From assembly GCA_030035585.1 (NCBI GenBank), contig CM057462.1, positions 95,005,234 through 95,069,233 of the forward strand: a DNA stretch of 64,000 bases, read 5' to 3'. Positions 44,740 to 56,249 of this stretch are shown here, in pieces (within the stretch, counting starts at the first letter, position 1; every line of letters starts with the position of its first letter). Source of the stretch: Dugong dugon. Lineage: Eukaryota > Chordata > Mammalia > Sirenia > Dugongidae. Both the position numbers and the translations under genes were made by a program. The notes under the pieces were generated by a model. It had not been told where the DNA came from and made no database searches. It saw only the letters and a list, made by a program, of their open reading frames with translations.

Positions 44740-46400
44740 ATCAGGCCTTAAGCAATTGCTTTAGAGTGTAATATTTCTCTTAGAGGTAGATATGCTAGAG
44801 AATAAGCCACTGTCTAATTTTTTGGGAATTAATTACATAAAAGGAAGGATTCTTACGGTTCCTTATGAAAATGATATTTTATAAACCTAATAAATTGAGG
44901 CTTGTTACTAGCAGTAGAGTAAAATCATTTTGCCTCCCACGGACTATTTAGCTTAGTTGTAGGGGTGCATGGTAAAGATATTTATAAATTGTTGGTTTTG
45001 TTAAAAACTGGCATCTGCTCCTAAAGAATCACCATGACTTTTCACAGAAAGGTGAAAATGAGTTTGTTGATATTATTGAGCATTACAGAGTAAGAGAAAT
45101 GCTGCCTTGTATAAGCTTCTTCAGACTGCTTTATTCTTCTCTATACCTGTGGGAAGCTCAAGGTCCTGAGATAATGCTGATGCTGAAGATACTTCTCCAA
45201 AGGACTGAAACTTTAAAAGGCTTTGTCCATTTTCTTTCATTAGATTTCCTGATCTTACCTTGCTTCCTATTGTGTGTCTTAAACATCTGAAATGAGGCCA
45301 GCATGTCTGCCAATTAAAAGTGGCCTTAGAGTTTCTCTTTTAGTGAACTTAAATATTTTTCCATATACGTTGTTAATGAACTTGAGTTGTTAATCCCAAC
45401 CCATTTTCACTTTTATTAGAAATAATGACGTACCATGGGCTTGAGAAACATTTTGATCTTTGCACTTAAAAAAAAAACCTCTTCCTATCATTTAGAAAAC
45501 AGCCAAATGTATACTTGCCTTTACATGAGACTTTTCATGGCAGGTCCAGCGTGACAATCAAAAAGAATTATTATTTGTTAAGAGACCTTGCTGCAGGAGA
45601 TGAAATATCGTCATGTAGATGGATTCATTTCCGGGCAGAACGCTAAGTTACTTGCTAGTGTTTTTCACTTTAAGAGCTTTTGTGATTCTAAACCTTTTAT
45701 GAGGCAGGTAAAGAAAGTCTTTCTGAAGACAAATTAGGCACTGTAGAATTCAAACTATTCTAAGCTACCAGGTGAATACCGTCAAGTTCAGTTGTATAAG
45801 ACTAAACCCAATAAAACAATAAAAGCTGTTTTGCAGCATTTAGTGCTGTAAAATTCAATAAAAAAACAGCAACAACAACAAATCTCAACACTTATTATGG
45901 TGAACCTATAGTTAAAACATTTCATTGACTTTTTAAAAAAAGATATACATTCATTGGATGTCTTTTATTAATGATACTATGCTGCCAATATATTTGTCAG
46001 TATTTATTGAGCAGTTATTAGTATCCAAAATACTCAGTTTCGACTTACAGAGCTGTTTTAAATTATTTTGATTCAACTGACTCATCAAGTAGAACAAATA
46101 ATTTTAATTTCATTTTGCAAAGAAATTAGCTCACCTAATTTGCTCATTTTTGACTGAATTTGACTAAGTCAGAAAAAACAAACAAACCTATTGCTTTCGC
46201 ATCTATTCTGACTCATACCATTCATTGGTCAAATAGAAAGTTTCTGTTACCATTGGCCTCATTCTGTTATTTTCTTCATCAACCATACCTCATGTCTTGA
46301 CTGCAGTGCTTATGGTGGATGGAGAAAAGAATTCCCTCTTGACTGAAACAACCAAGCTGTTTTAAAATCCCTTACTAATCATTGTACCTGATTGTTAAGA
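44740..46400. other. 1.7 kb without recognised repeat or gene
   Basis: AT-rich. The 63-codon frame at 45099-45290 is leucine-rich with no recognisable domain. An (aac)n-like stretch at 45860-45880 is short. Confidence 0.45.
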
Positions 46401-46411
46401 GATAAGGTAAT

Positions 46412-46631
46412 CAAACAAACAAAACCCAAAGCCTGTTGCTGTTGAGTCAATTCTGACTCATAGCCATCCTATACGACAGAGTAGGACTGCCCCATAGGGT
46501 TTCCAAGGCTGTAAATCTTTACAGAAGCAGATTGCCACATCTTTCTCCCACGGAGCTGCTGATGGGTTCGAACTGCAGATCTTTTGGTTAACAGCCAAGT
46601 GCTTAACCACTGCACCACCAGGGCTACTCCT
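46412..46631 (-). mobile_element. AfroSINE, antisense, near full length
   Basis: 'cctgttgctgttgagtcaat', 'gactgccccatagggtttcc', 'agattgccacatctttctcc', 'tgatgggttcgaactgcaga' and 'accactgcaccaccagggct'. Perfect 10-bp duplications ataaggtaat at 46402-46411 and 46632-46641. Confidence 0.96.
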
Positions 46632-46641
46632 ATAAGGTAAT

Positions 46642-47397
46642 TAACATTGTAATTAGGACACAGTGCCCACAACACTCTGTTTTAGAACATTCTGCTGGAG
46701 ATATATCTAAAAGAGATGAACAGATGTCTTGGGACACTTCTTAACATATTTTTTGTTTCTTAGAGCTGCTTTGCCAAATTACGTGTGAGATTACACGTGG
46801 AACTGGTAATAAGATAGTTCTTTGAGTGAATGCCATTGATGGTAGTTCTTTGAGTGAGCTTAACAATAGTTCTGTAGGTGAAAGTTAAAAGGCCATAATA
46901 ATACTGCCAGGATTTTTGCAGTAGGTATTTTTTGTTAGGATATCAGGTGTCAAACCTGTGGGATTTCTCAAAACAGTATACAGGTAATTTAGTTCATATT
47001 TGTGCAGGACCCTGGGACAAGAGGTTTTCTGATTTGACTGCTTACAGAAAGATGAAGTAATTCACTGTCAATATACTTTTCAGCTGAAAAGTTAGCTTAA
47101 TATAAATTTCAAACACTAAACTGGATCCAGGCACCATATAAACCCAATTGTTCTAGCAAAAATTTGGAAGTGTTCATAAATGCAGAACAATGCTGGTGAA
47201 GAAGATCCTGATTTTTAAATCGGGTTTTAAAGCTAGGTTTCAACAGTGAGCAGAAATTGCTGAAAGTTTGAGATAGTAATAACCAAGGGACACAATCAAA
47301 ATAGCAACTTCTATCATATTTCTAAGTACGGAAATGGGAAATAGAGGTGTTTGGAGGAGCTGGGAGCCCTTCTCTACCTGTAATTTAGTCAGCTTTT
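46642..47397. other. No gene or recognised repeat
   Basis: Unique-looking AT-rich sequence. Nothing coding seen. Confidence 0.45.
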
Positions 47398-47406
47398 ACT
47401 AGATTG

Positions 47407-47556
47407 GCAGTTTGAACCCACCCAGCAACTCCAAGGAAAAAAGCCCTGGGAATCTGCTTCCATAAAGATTACGGCCTAGAAAAACCTTTTGGGGCAGTTC
47501 TGTTCTGTCACATGGGGTAGCTATGAGTCTAAATCAACTGGACAGAACCAACATCA
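47407..47556 (+). mobile_element. AfroSINE, 5'-truncated
   Basis: Begins inside box B ('cagtttgaacccacccagc') and ends 'gtctaaatcaactggacaga'. Nine-base duplications actagattg at 47398-47406 and 47557-47565 show that truncation occurred at insertion. Confidence 0.92.
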
Positions 47557-47731
47557 ACTAGATTGCCAGGATTCCAAGGTACATACCTGACTGCCGGTGC
47601 CCACCTTTGAGAATGTGGGAGAGGGTATGCGATGAACAGACTTCACAAATTGTGTCTGCCATTAAGCTGACTGTTCAGTATAACTGTGTGAAATGATGTA
47701 TGAAGAAGCCCATAGCATGGTTCCTGAAACA

Positions 47732-47772
47732 TACCCATTGCTGTCGAGTCGATTCCAACTCATAGCGACCCT
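47732..47772 (-). mobile_element. AfroSINE 3'-end stub, antisense
   Basis: Only about 41 bp: 'cccattgctgtcgagtcgat' and 'tccaactcatagcgacccta'. Flanks 'gaaacata' and 'gaacata' may be duplications. Extreme 5' truncation. Confidence 0.8.
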
Positions 47773-47824
47773 AGAACATAATGAATGCTAAATACATGGT
47801 AGATATTGCTAAGGGAGGTAGTAC

Positions 47825-48045
47825 AGCAATGCTTAATGGTTAAAAGCATAGACTCTGAATTCTAACCATCTGTGTTTTCTTTTTTTCCCCACAATACCAG
47901 CTGGGTAAACTCGGGGATGTTATTTAACGTCTCTGAGGCTTACAAGATAATAATAGTATCTACCTCATATAGTTGTTAGGAAAATAAATGAGTTAATACA
48001 TACAAAGCAATTAAAAGAATGTTAAGTATTAGTAAATATCCAGTT
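47825..48045 (+). repeat. MIR SINE
   Basis: 'atggttaaaagcatagactc', 'agctgggtaaactcggggat', 'ttatttaacgtctctgaggc', 'atctacctcatatagttgtt' and 'atgagttaatacatacaaag' in sense MIR order. Confidence 0.8.
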
Positions 48046-48223
48046 TAAACATCAACTATTACTGTTACAACTAAACTAACTTCTTCTACCACCACTATTA
48101 CTGCAGTTGCTGTTATTCTGACTCTTTTCAGGAAGTCACTGGTAACTTGTAGAGGCTTTGAATAAGCGGGGTTGGATAAGTTAAGCGCCGACTCATATGA
48201 CCAATTTGGGCAGTGCTGAAGCT

Positions 48224-48385
48224 GGGTCCCTGGTGGTGCAGTGGTTAAGCATTTGGCTGCTAACCAAAAGGTCGGCAGTTCAAATCCACCAGCCGTTCCT
48301 TGGAAACCCTACGGGGAAGTTATAATTCTGTCCTGCAGGGTTGCTATGAGTCGGAATTGGCTCGACGGCAATGGGTCAGGTTAGG
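48224..48385 (+). mobile_element. AfroSINE
   Basis: 'gggtccctggtggtgcagtg', 'gttaagcatttggctgctaa', 'aggtcggcagttcaaatcca', 'gagtcggaattggctcgacg' and 'gcaatgggtcagg'. Well preserved, probably among the younger copies. Duplications are unclear (gaagc on both sides). Confidence 0.93.
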
Positions 48386-48394
48386 TTTGAAGCA

Positions 48395-48750
48395 AGTATA
48401 TACAAACAAGGTATCATGAATATTAACCTATCTGATAAAATGAGGCATTTTCTATAACTTAGAAAACTAATTATAAATAAACGATGAAATGATGCTGGTT
48501 GATCATAGATTAATACCCACACAACTCTTACCAACATGAAAAGACCAAAGCCCCAAGATTCATTAAGAAAAGCCTTATAGGATATAAACTTTGAAACCGT
48601 TACCTTGTGTGTTCAAAAAGAGTTGACATTTGTTTTGTTTAAAAGACTTTGATTTAACTTAGACTTCCCATTACAATGAACTTTCTTCTCTAATTATGTA
48701 AATTAGTAAGCTTTTCCTGTATCTCATAGGTTTGATATTATGGTAGTACC
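48395..48750. other. No gene or recognised repeat
   Basis: AT-rich spacer between the AfroSINE and the MER5A. Confidence 0.45.
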
Positions 48751-48837
48751 TTAAAACAGTGGTTATCAAACTTCAGCATGCATCAGAATCACTTACGGAG
48801 AGGCTTGTTAAACACAGATTTCTGGGCCTTACCCCAG

Positions 48838-49843
48838 TGTAATCTAGTGGCATCAGGCCTTGTCTACTTTCAGGAGGGGGGATGAGAATCACCATCAGCC
48901 CAGAGCTGATTCCTGTGAGGTGGAGATCAGACATACCTTCATTTTCCAACTTTTTTACCAATTCTGACACAAGCCGTCCTCCCTCAGCACTCTTTATTTC
49001 TCTGCGATAATTCATTGCAATGGCCACATAGAACTCACAGACCATACTTAGGATTATATGGTTTATCAGAGAAGTAACAGGCTACAACTCAGGATCAGGA
49101 CCAACCTGGAAGTAACAGGACACAACTCGGGAGACAGAATGCATTTCTTCAGTCAGCATGGCTTCCAGACAAGACAACTCACAGCTCTTTCTCAGCTGTG
49201 CCCACAGGCAGACGCTTCACTCCGACCTACTGCCTCTGCCCTGGTCAGGCAAGTGTTACAGCTCTTTAGCTCTGCTGACAAGTGGCTGGAGGCACTCTGC
49301 CAGCAGGCTTCCTGCCTGAAGGTGCTCAGCTCTCTCGCTCCATGAATCAGCACACCCTCTGCAGCCACCTTGCTGCATGGGCTGGGAAGACCACCACAGC
49401 TATCTCATGCAGGTCTCCTGGTTCCCACCACTCATACTACTGCTGCTGTCTTCTTGTACTCTCTTGTACTGTCTCCAGCATTACAGCTCTTTCTCTCTGG
49501 TGTCTAGGAGGTTCTCAGTGCAGGGACCCTGGGTCCAAAGGATGCATTCTGCTCCAGGCTTTTCTTCTTGATAGTGATGAGGTTCCCCTAAACCTCTGTG
49601 GAATTGGCCCTTTTATAAGCCTACTCTTGCCACCAAGACCATGAACTAACCAATCTCTCTGGTAGGCCACAGTCACCAAATTTGCATAGTAATCAACCAA
49701 TCCCTGCTATGATTTTATGAACCTTATTTGCATAGTAGACTAACCAATCCCTTTGCAAGATATTGGCCTAGCAAATCATCTTAGCAGAATTACAAACCCA
49801 GGATCAGAAAGGCCATATGTAAAGAGAAACCCATTGCACTGCA
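48838..49843 (-). mobile_element. Solo LTR, about 1.0 kb, endogenous retrovirus, antisense
   Basis: Fills the gap in the MER5A. Five-base flanks cccag (48833-48837) and ctcag (49844-49848) are probable duplications with one mismatch. The ends are TG and CA. On the minus strand a TATA box (gcttataaaagg) is at 49609-49620, with three ATTGG boxes and two ATTTGCAT octamers upstream, and an AATAAA near 48993-48998 (read as tttatt on the plus strand). This order, U3 to R to U5, fixes the minus orientation. No gag, pol or env is attached. Short frames within it are not viral genes. Confidence 0.75.
49644..49750 (-). promoter_or_regulatory. Triplicated CCAAT/octamer repeat in LTR U3
   Basis: Plus-strand ccaatc occurs at 49650-49655, 49697-49702 and 49744-49749, exactly 47 bp apart. 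The octamer ATTTGCAT (same on the plus strand) occurs at 49680-49687 and 49726-49733. They lie upstream of the TATA box of the minus-strand LTR and look like an enhancer repeat. Confidence 0.65.
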
Positions 49844-50009
49844 CTCAGGGTTTCTATTTAGTAGGTGTACAGTAGGGCCAGAGAATTTTCATTTTGAATA
49901 ACTTTTTAGGTGATGCTGTTGCTGCTGATCCAGGGACCACACTTTGAGAACCACTGCCTTATAGCACCTGTCTTAGTTGATTAATAAAATAATAATAATA
50001 ATCCTCTCG

Positions 50010-50130
50010 TACTGATTTTGCCACTATCTTTGTCCCTCTGAGCAAGCAACTCTCCCTCTCTTCACCTATAAACTGAGTAGGGTGCAGGGATATGGGTAAA
50101 CTGTCCTCTAATCTAAAATTCCTAATAGGA
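50010..50130 (+). repeat. MIR/MIR3-like SINE fragment
   Basis: 'gagcaagcaactctccctct', 'cttcacctataaactgagt' and 'ctaaaattcctaatagg' follow the sense MIR3-type pattern. Confidence 0.5.
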
Positions 50131-50204
50131 AATGGATCACACTCACAAATTAGGATAATTTGAGAAGATTTATAAAGCATTTTATTTAGAAAGGCATAAA
50201 AGGA

Positions 50205-50600
50205 AGTTGCAAAGAGTTAGTTCTGTTGCGCAGGTTAGAAACGATGATACTGTTACCGTAATCCCTAAGCCTCAGGAGGCAAGGGGAGGAAGCAGTTATA
50301 GACAAGGTTGAGTGGAGCGGCCCCTCTGACAAGAGATGAGCCCTTCAGTTGGTCCATGATGGCCCCTTAGGAAGGAGGCCTGGAGAATAAATACCCCAAC
50401 TCCACTCTCATCTCTCCCTCTCCCATCCTTCGTTCACTCTCCATTGGCTGAATGTGAACAGAAGCTGGGGAACAGAGCCATGTCCTGTAAGTAAGTCAGA
50501 TAGGTCAGCCTTTTGTAGCATAAAGCAGAGGGGGGAAGGGTGGAGACAGCATGTGGAGGGAGCAAACAGAGGATATCCAGCACAATACAACCAGCAAATA
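50205..50600. repeat. Unclassified ancient interspersed repeat (tentative)
   Basis: 'ggagaataaataccccaact', 'ctccattggctgaatgtgaa', 'gcataaagcagaggggggaa' and 'gaggatatccagcacaatac' recall a common mammalian repeat whose name I cannot fix. Confidence 0.35.
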
Positions 50601-51235
50601 TAAGAAGCAGCTGCTGGAAATATCTAGTATAGTGAGGTTTTTATTTTTATTATAGCTATTTTTTCCCTGTTGTCATTATGGTGTCTCAAATATGATCTAA
50701 AATCATGTTTCTTTGCCTGTTCAGACCCAAGTGACTGTAATTGCTGGTGTATAACAGATGTTGATTAGTCACACTCATTATAGTCTGGGGCCTTGTTTAT
50801 GTCACACAAATCTTTGCGGGTGTGATTGCACTTAGAAGGAGGCTTAGAGAAGAAGAGCACTGACCTCTACTTGGTTTCAGCAGGTGACATGTTCATGGAT
50901 CAGCGAATGACATGTTCATTAAGATCCTTCTGGTTTGGCCTGATTTGTAGTTCTTTAGAAGGGCTCAGACTTCCTTTGATGGGGTATTTTGTATTGTCTG
51001 GTTATGGTACCGTACCCAAAAGAGAACAGTTCCACAGTTCGCTAAAATTACCCCTTCTTGATAATGAAGCAACTGAATGGTCTCCGCATATTGAGCAGGG
51101 CTCAAACTTTTATGTTGGAAATCCAAAATTTATTAGTCTAAAAGACTCTAGAACTCTGCCATTTTAAGACCTCTGCATTTTATCCAATATGAACCTAAGA
51201 CAAGCAAAATGACCAAAGAGTAGTATGTGAAACAA
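50601..51235. other. No gene or recognised repeat
   Basis: A 113-codon frame (50826-51167) has no recognised domain. I do not call it a gene. Confidence 0.45.
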
Positions 51236-51239
51236 ATTG

Positions 51240-51600
51240 ATTAACTATGTTTATTGAGCACTTAGTATAGGCAAAGAATTTTGTGAGTTGCTGGGAGGAT
51301 TACAAAGAACTAGTAACTACTGAATCATATTTAGGAGCTTAAATTTATTTGTAGATAAATGCATGAAAACAAAAAATATTATTAAAAGGACAGAAATTGT
51401 CTTTAATGCTTCAAAGTTGAGTGTTCTTGTGTTACTTCCTTTCAGTGCTTTTCATAGCATTTATCACTGTAATTATAAATTTGGGAGAATTATTTGTTTA
51501 ATATCTTTGTCTATGTCATCCCTGACATAGGTGGAATTATATAATTTTTTCTACCAGGTGACTAGGAGCATTGGTAAATGTCTGTTAAATGAACTAAACA
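51240..51600. repeat. L2 3' ends in both orientations
   Basis: 51240-51390 is antisense ('tatgtttattgagcacttag', 'gctgggaggattacaaagaa'). 51420-51600 is sense ('cttttcatagcatttatcac', 'ttgtctatgtcatccctgac', 'aatgtctgttaaatgaact'). Confidence 0.55.
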
Positions 51601-51621
51601 TCACATAAATACAGATATCAA

Positions 51622-52256
51622 AAATAAGTCACCCTCATCCATTGCTGGTGGGAATGTAAAATGGTATAGCCACTGTGGAAAACAGTTTGGTGGTTCCTCA
51701 AAAAGTTGAACATAGAACTGCCAAATGACCCGGTAATTCCAATCCTAGGTATATACCCAGAAGGAGTAACGGCAGGAACACAAACAGAAACCTGTACTCC
51801 AGTGTTCATTAAAGCACTCTTCACAATGGTTAAAACATGGAAACAACTGAATTGTCCATCAAAAGATGAATGGATAAACAAAATGGGGTATATACATGTA
51901 ACGGAATGTTACTCTACCATAAAAAGAGATGAAGTCTTGATATATGCCGCAACATGGATGAACCTTGAAAACATCGTGCTAACTGATATAAGTCAGTTCA
52001 CAAAAGGACAACTACTGTTTGATCCCACTTATATGAAATAAGCAAATATATAGAAATCAAGGAGTATTAGGAGTGGGAGGGAGGGAGAGAGGACAAGTTT
52101 TTGCTAGTGGTGATTGAGTTTATGTTAATGGTGGCGGAATAGTTTGGCAAAGGATAGTGAGAATGGTAGCACTACTCGAAGAATACAATCATTGTCATTA
52201 AATTATACCTGTAGAAATTGTTGGATTGGCAAATGTTTTGTTGTATATATTTTCAC
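51622..52256 (+). mobile_element. Old L1M, ORF2 C-terminus and 3' UTR
   Basis: A frame at 51706-52041 encodes the late ORF2 sequence (ILGIYPEG, FIKALFTMVKTWKQLNCPS, DEWINKMGYIHVTE). The 3' UTR ends 'tgttgtatatattttcacca'. More diverged from the other L1s here and of a different, older subfamily with a different 3' UTR. Confidence 0.9.
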
Positions 52257-52281
52257 CACACAGACACACACACACGCACAC
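52256..52281. repeat. Short (CA)n tract
   Basis: 'cacacagacacacacacac' at the 3' end of the L1M, probably grown from its tail. Confidence 0.85.
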
Positions 52282-52304
52282 AAAGTGTTACTACTTGAAA
52301 GTAG

Positions 52305-52765
52305 GTAAGCAAACACTTACTCGATGTCTGTTGTGAGCCAGATGCTTTACATAGGTTATCATTTCAGCAGCATAGCCAAGATGAAAATTATAAACAGGGA
52401 GGTGAGGTCACACCTAATTGCACAACGCCTCTACCGCTCGTGCTGCCTGCTAATTATGCAGATTCTGTCTCCCTTTGTCTCTGCTGGCATTTGTGTTTCC
52501 TCCTGTGTGTCTGGCATCATTGCATCTACACCTTACCATATTTAGTGATTTTGAAGTGAATCTCAGTTTGCAGAGGGTTTCACATCCATGAACCAACTAA
52601 ACCTCATAGCAGCTCTGTTGGAGGAGGTAATATTCTCCCCGCTTTATGAAAGAGGAAACCGAGACTCAGAGAAATATGGTGACTTTCCAACATAACACAG
52701 CAAGTAAATAGCGGAACAGAACTTAAACCTGGGACCTCCAATTCTAAATCTAGTGCTGTCCCAGA
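52305..52765 (-). repeat. Two antisense MIR fragments
   Basis: 52305-52410 ('gatgtctgttgtgagccaga', 'gctttacataggttatcatt') and 52575-52765 ('acctcatagcagctctgttg', 'aagaggaaaccgagactcag', 'aagtaaatagcggaacagaa'). A non-MIR stretch of about 150 bp lies between. Confidence 0.7.
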
Positions 52766-52769
52766 CAGT

Positions 52770-53645
52770 GGAACTGTACTGTGGCTGTCTGCAGTGATAG
52801 TGACAGGTTGTGAAGTGGCTGAGTTTCCTTTTTTTTCCTCTTCTCCCCTAGTGCTAAATTTTTGAGACAAAATTAGGATTCGCGTTTAGAATGCTCAAGC
52901 ACTGGAAGGTGATTTTCCCCATAGATTTGAATCAAATGAGTGAATAGCATCCAGAAAGGTTAATCTGTTTACCCAAGTAGAACATTTTGCACTGTAGAAA
53001 AAAATTAGGAGTTGCATTGCTGTGCTGTTCCAGATGTCCTATGCTTTGAGCTGCTTTATTTGCATTTGATATTTCAAAGCTTGCGATCAATTTACAATTA
53101 TAATTGCCATCAAAATTTAACTAGGATTTTGTGAAGGTAAACATCAATTTACATTATTCTGCAGAGTTGGAAAATAGCTAATGATTTATAAAATAAAAAT
53201 GGATTTCATCAAGACAAGTGAGTACAAAATTGCTGTTGCTGCTCTGTGTTGTAATCATTTCCTAATACAGGATCCTGTTCTTTTCATATATATGTTTTAC
53301 ATTCACTGTGCTAGTCCATAATAAGATGATTCTAATCATTAAATTATACAACTGCTCTAAGAGAACGAAGAGCACAAACATGAATAAGGAAATGAAACAG
53401 CTGATTATAAAATGTGCATCTGCCCTCTAAGTAGCACTTGTAACTAGATTAACAGTGAACCTTACGTAAGTTGTTTCTTTTCACATCTCTAAAGAAATAC
53501 AAAAATGTACTCACTACGTATGCTATTAATAGAATTCTTGTCAGTGTGTTAGAGGAATTATTAGAAATAGCTCAGTTTCTTTAAACCATAATAATAGCAC
53601 AACGAAGATATTATAAAGTGTGCATTGAATATATTGTTTTAAAAA
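52770..53645. other. No gene or recognised repeat
   Basis: AT-rich unique-looking sequence with no frame of note. Confidence 0.45.
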
Positions 53646-53648
53646 TTG

Positions 53649-53850
53649 ACAGATAATAACATTTATTAAGTGCTTACTATGTGCTAGATGCTGTGCTAAG
53701 CACATTAAATGCATCGATCATTTAATGCTCACAAGAATCTTTTGAGAATAAGCACTTGCAACTATTATGAACTCTTTCTTTAAAGATGAAGAAATTAAAA
53801 TTTTGAGTGGTTAAGTTCCTAAGATTCCCTAGCCAGTAACAGGTAGAGAA
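53649..53850 (-). repeat. MIR SINE, antisense
   Basis: 'taacatttattaagtgctta', 'ctatgtgctagatgctgtgc', 'tttaatgctcacaagaatct' and 'agatgaagaaattaaaattt'. Nearly the full MIR core. Confidence 0.85.
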
Positions 53851-54047
53851 AGCATAAAATAATAGATATTTTTTAAGTCAGGAAAAGGCAGAAGGTACTA
53901 ATATTGGTTCTGAATTTATAATTAGTCTGATAAAAATAAAATAATTGATGTGCAGATTATAAAAGATTAGAATGAGAAGAAATCATAGATTAAAACAATA
54001 GCAGAGACTATTGCCTTACTCATTTTCTGTCTCCTTGCATACAATGT

Positions 54048-54250
54048 TATTGTTGTTTGGTGCCTTCGAGTTGATATGGACTCATAGGGATCCCGCGTGA
54101 CAGAGTAAAACTGCCCCACAGAATTTTCTAGGGTGCAGTCTTTATGGGAGCAGATCACCAGGTCTTTCTCTTGTGGAGCCCCTGGGTGGGTTCAAACTGC
54201 CAACCTTTTGGTTAGCAGCCGAGTGCTTAATCATTGCACCACCAGGGCTC
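54048..54250 (-). mobile_element. AfroSINE, antisense
   Basis: 'ttgttgtttggtgccttcga', 'actcatagggatcccgcgtg', 'gatcaccaggtctttctctt' and 'cattgcaccaccagggctc'. Confidence 0.93.
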
Positions 54251-54571
54251 AATTTTGAGATCTTCTTGCATATAGTAGCCCACAGAAAATATTGAATCGA
54301 ATTTTATCTGGTCTTAAAGTCTTCCAGGAATAAGGAGTTTGCAATACAATCTGTTCTTGTGAAATCTAAAAGTATCAAAAAAATCTTTTATCTGTTAAGT
54401 TACAGTCTTTTTCCCCATAATTTCCCCCTGTCGAAATTGTCCAATCACGGAGCATTAATGAGTAAAATCAGCATTGATAGGTTAATATTGATATTAAAAA
54501 TGGATGAAGCAATTCAAAATGAACTGTCAGCAGCCCAGTATGAGTTTAAGCTCCTGGAGTACATTTACCTC

Positions 54572-54776
54572 ATAGCAGTGGTTTTCCTCTTTTGCTTACC
54601 TTTGGATCACCTGGGGAGTACTTAAAACATACCTACTCATAGGTCCCACCACAGAGCAAGTGAATCTAAACCTCTGGGCTCCGGTGAGTCTGGGCATCAG
54701 AATTTTGAAAAAAAAAAAAAAAAAAAAACTCCCCAGATAATCCTAATGTGCAGTCAAGTTTGAGAACCACTGTTAT
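54572..54776 (+). repeat. MER5A hAT remnant with internal poly-A
   Basis: 'agcagtggttttcctctttt', 'ggatcacctggggagtactt', 'aggtcccaccacagagcaag' and 'aagtttgagaaccactgtta'. An A run of about 20 bases at 54709-54728 sits inside it. Confidence 0.78.
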
Positions 54777-54998
54777 AGAGAAATGCGCACTAAATATGGT
54801 TATTGCCAGGTGAGGAGCTAGCTAGCTTCTCAGGCAGGATCATCCTGGGTGGCATTGTTTTTATGAATTCATCAATCTTTGATGGTCCAAAACCTGAATC
54901 TAACCCTTCATAGGAGTTAATCAGAACCTAGGAAACTGATAACATGTTAACCAAACTTAAAATTGTCTGATATAGAAAAGAGAATGCCTAAACTATGG

Positions 54999-55155
54999 AG
55001 GGAGCCCTGGTGGCACAGTGGTTAAGAGCTCAGCTGCTATCCAGAAGGTTGGCAGTTCAAATCCATCAGCTGCTTTTCGGAAACCCTGTGGGGCAGTTCT
55101 ACTCTGTCCTATAGGGCTGCTGTTAGTTGGAATCGACTCGACAACAATCGTTTTT
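54999..55155 (+). mobile_element. AfroSINE with perfect duplications
   Basis: 'agggagccctggtggcacag', 'ggcagttcaaatccatcagc' and 'ggaatcgactcgacaacaat'. Perfect 10-bp duplications taaactatgg at 54989-54998 and 55156-55165. Confidence 0.96.
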
Positions 55156-55165
55156 TAAACTATGG

Positions 55166-56249
55166 GTACTTTTCATAGGAATATCCATTATCTGTAAACC
55201 TCTTCCTCTTTTTTAGTTATCTGGACAGCCAAATTTATTATCAGATCATTGCTGTGGGAGACTGGACTCTGGGCAGAGAGAAGCTATAATCCTAGGATAT
55301 TTTGCTTAATTTCAGGTATAGGAAATCCTGTTGAAAGGTCCCTGCCTCCAGAACAAATGACAATGCTCTTTTGTCTGAATTCTGGTGTCCTATAGAGTCA
55401 AGGTCCCCTGGGTATTTTACATAAACAGTTCTTTGACTCCTGTTTTTCTATGATTTCATACTTAACCCCCTTCCACTGATACATTCTTTCTTTAGCTATG
55501 ACACTTTATTTTATAGTTTTTAACATTGGCAACCTTCTATCTCTATTGTGCTTCCTTGATTATATTAGTCAAGACTTCTGGGGTTCCTGAAGCCTAGACT
55601 ATAGAATGCTCATCAAATGTGTGGAAGATAGGAAGCTTGGCGGGTTAGAACAAACATTAGAAAAGCAGTTAGTTCTTAACCTACTTTTCTGCTGAGACAT
55701 TCATCAAGGGTGATGTTCCCTTGCATCCCACACTCCCATGGGCATACCCAGATTTTGAAAAACCTGTCAAATTATCTCTATTTCCTGTTGCTTTATCTGG
55801 GTCTCTCTCATGTTTTAGGCTTTCCTGAAATGTCTGATGATTCTTGATTGTCCATTCATATTTAGGAATGAGTCAATAAAAAAAGATGATTTGCAGCTCT
55901 GTGTGCAAGGGTAGGTCTAGCTTTAGGGTAATCAGGCAGAGTGAGTAGACAGAACATTAAGCTGGGTACTTTTCTGCCCGCCACCGCCACACACACATCC
56001 TGGGAGGCATCAGTGCTCTAGTGCTCAGAAATTCAGTCAAGCTCTTTAGAGAAACTGTTCTAGTTTTTTGCTTGGGGACTTGAGTGGGAGTATAAACATC
56101 TAGAGGTCTATGAAAAGATTTTTGACTATTTTCCCTATTTTTCAGCCTGGGACTCATTCTGGCTTCCTTTTCTGCTGCAGCCCCTAGGGTTTCAGTAGCT
56201 TGAGGCTATCTGTGTCCTGCCACACCATTTATTGTTGTAGTTAGCTGCC
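55166..56249. other. 1.1 kb without recognised repeat or gene
   Basis: No coding signal. A short C-rich patch at 55975-55995 is the only unusual composition. Confidence 0.4.

Larger units (their letters stand above)
48755..49962 (+). repeat. MER5A hAT remnant split by a solo LTR
   Basis: Left half 48755-48837 ('acagtggttatcaaacttc', 'gcatcagaatcacttacgg', 'tttctgggccttaccccag'). Right half 49849-49962 ('ggtttctatttagtaggtgt', 'ggtgatgctgttgctgctga', 'cacactttgagaaccactg'). Joined they give a complete MER5A. Confidence 0.88.

Noticed and set aside
48773-49045. 90-codon minus-strand frame running from the LTR into MER5A
   Set aside because: It crosses the LTR/MER5A insertion boundary, so it cannot be an ancestral gene of either element.
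49282-49644. 120-codon frame as a retroviral gene
   Set aside because: It is inside the R/U5 part of a solo LTR, on the strand opposite to LTR transcription, and shows no viral domain.
49829-49843. AfroSINE start at 'aacccattgcac'
   Set aside because: Only about 10 bases match, and the following sequence is MER5A. It fits better as the LTR terminus.
50826-51167. 113-codon plus-strand frame as a possible gene
   Set aside because: No domain, no splice or promoter evidence, and its length is within chance for a window of this size.
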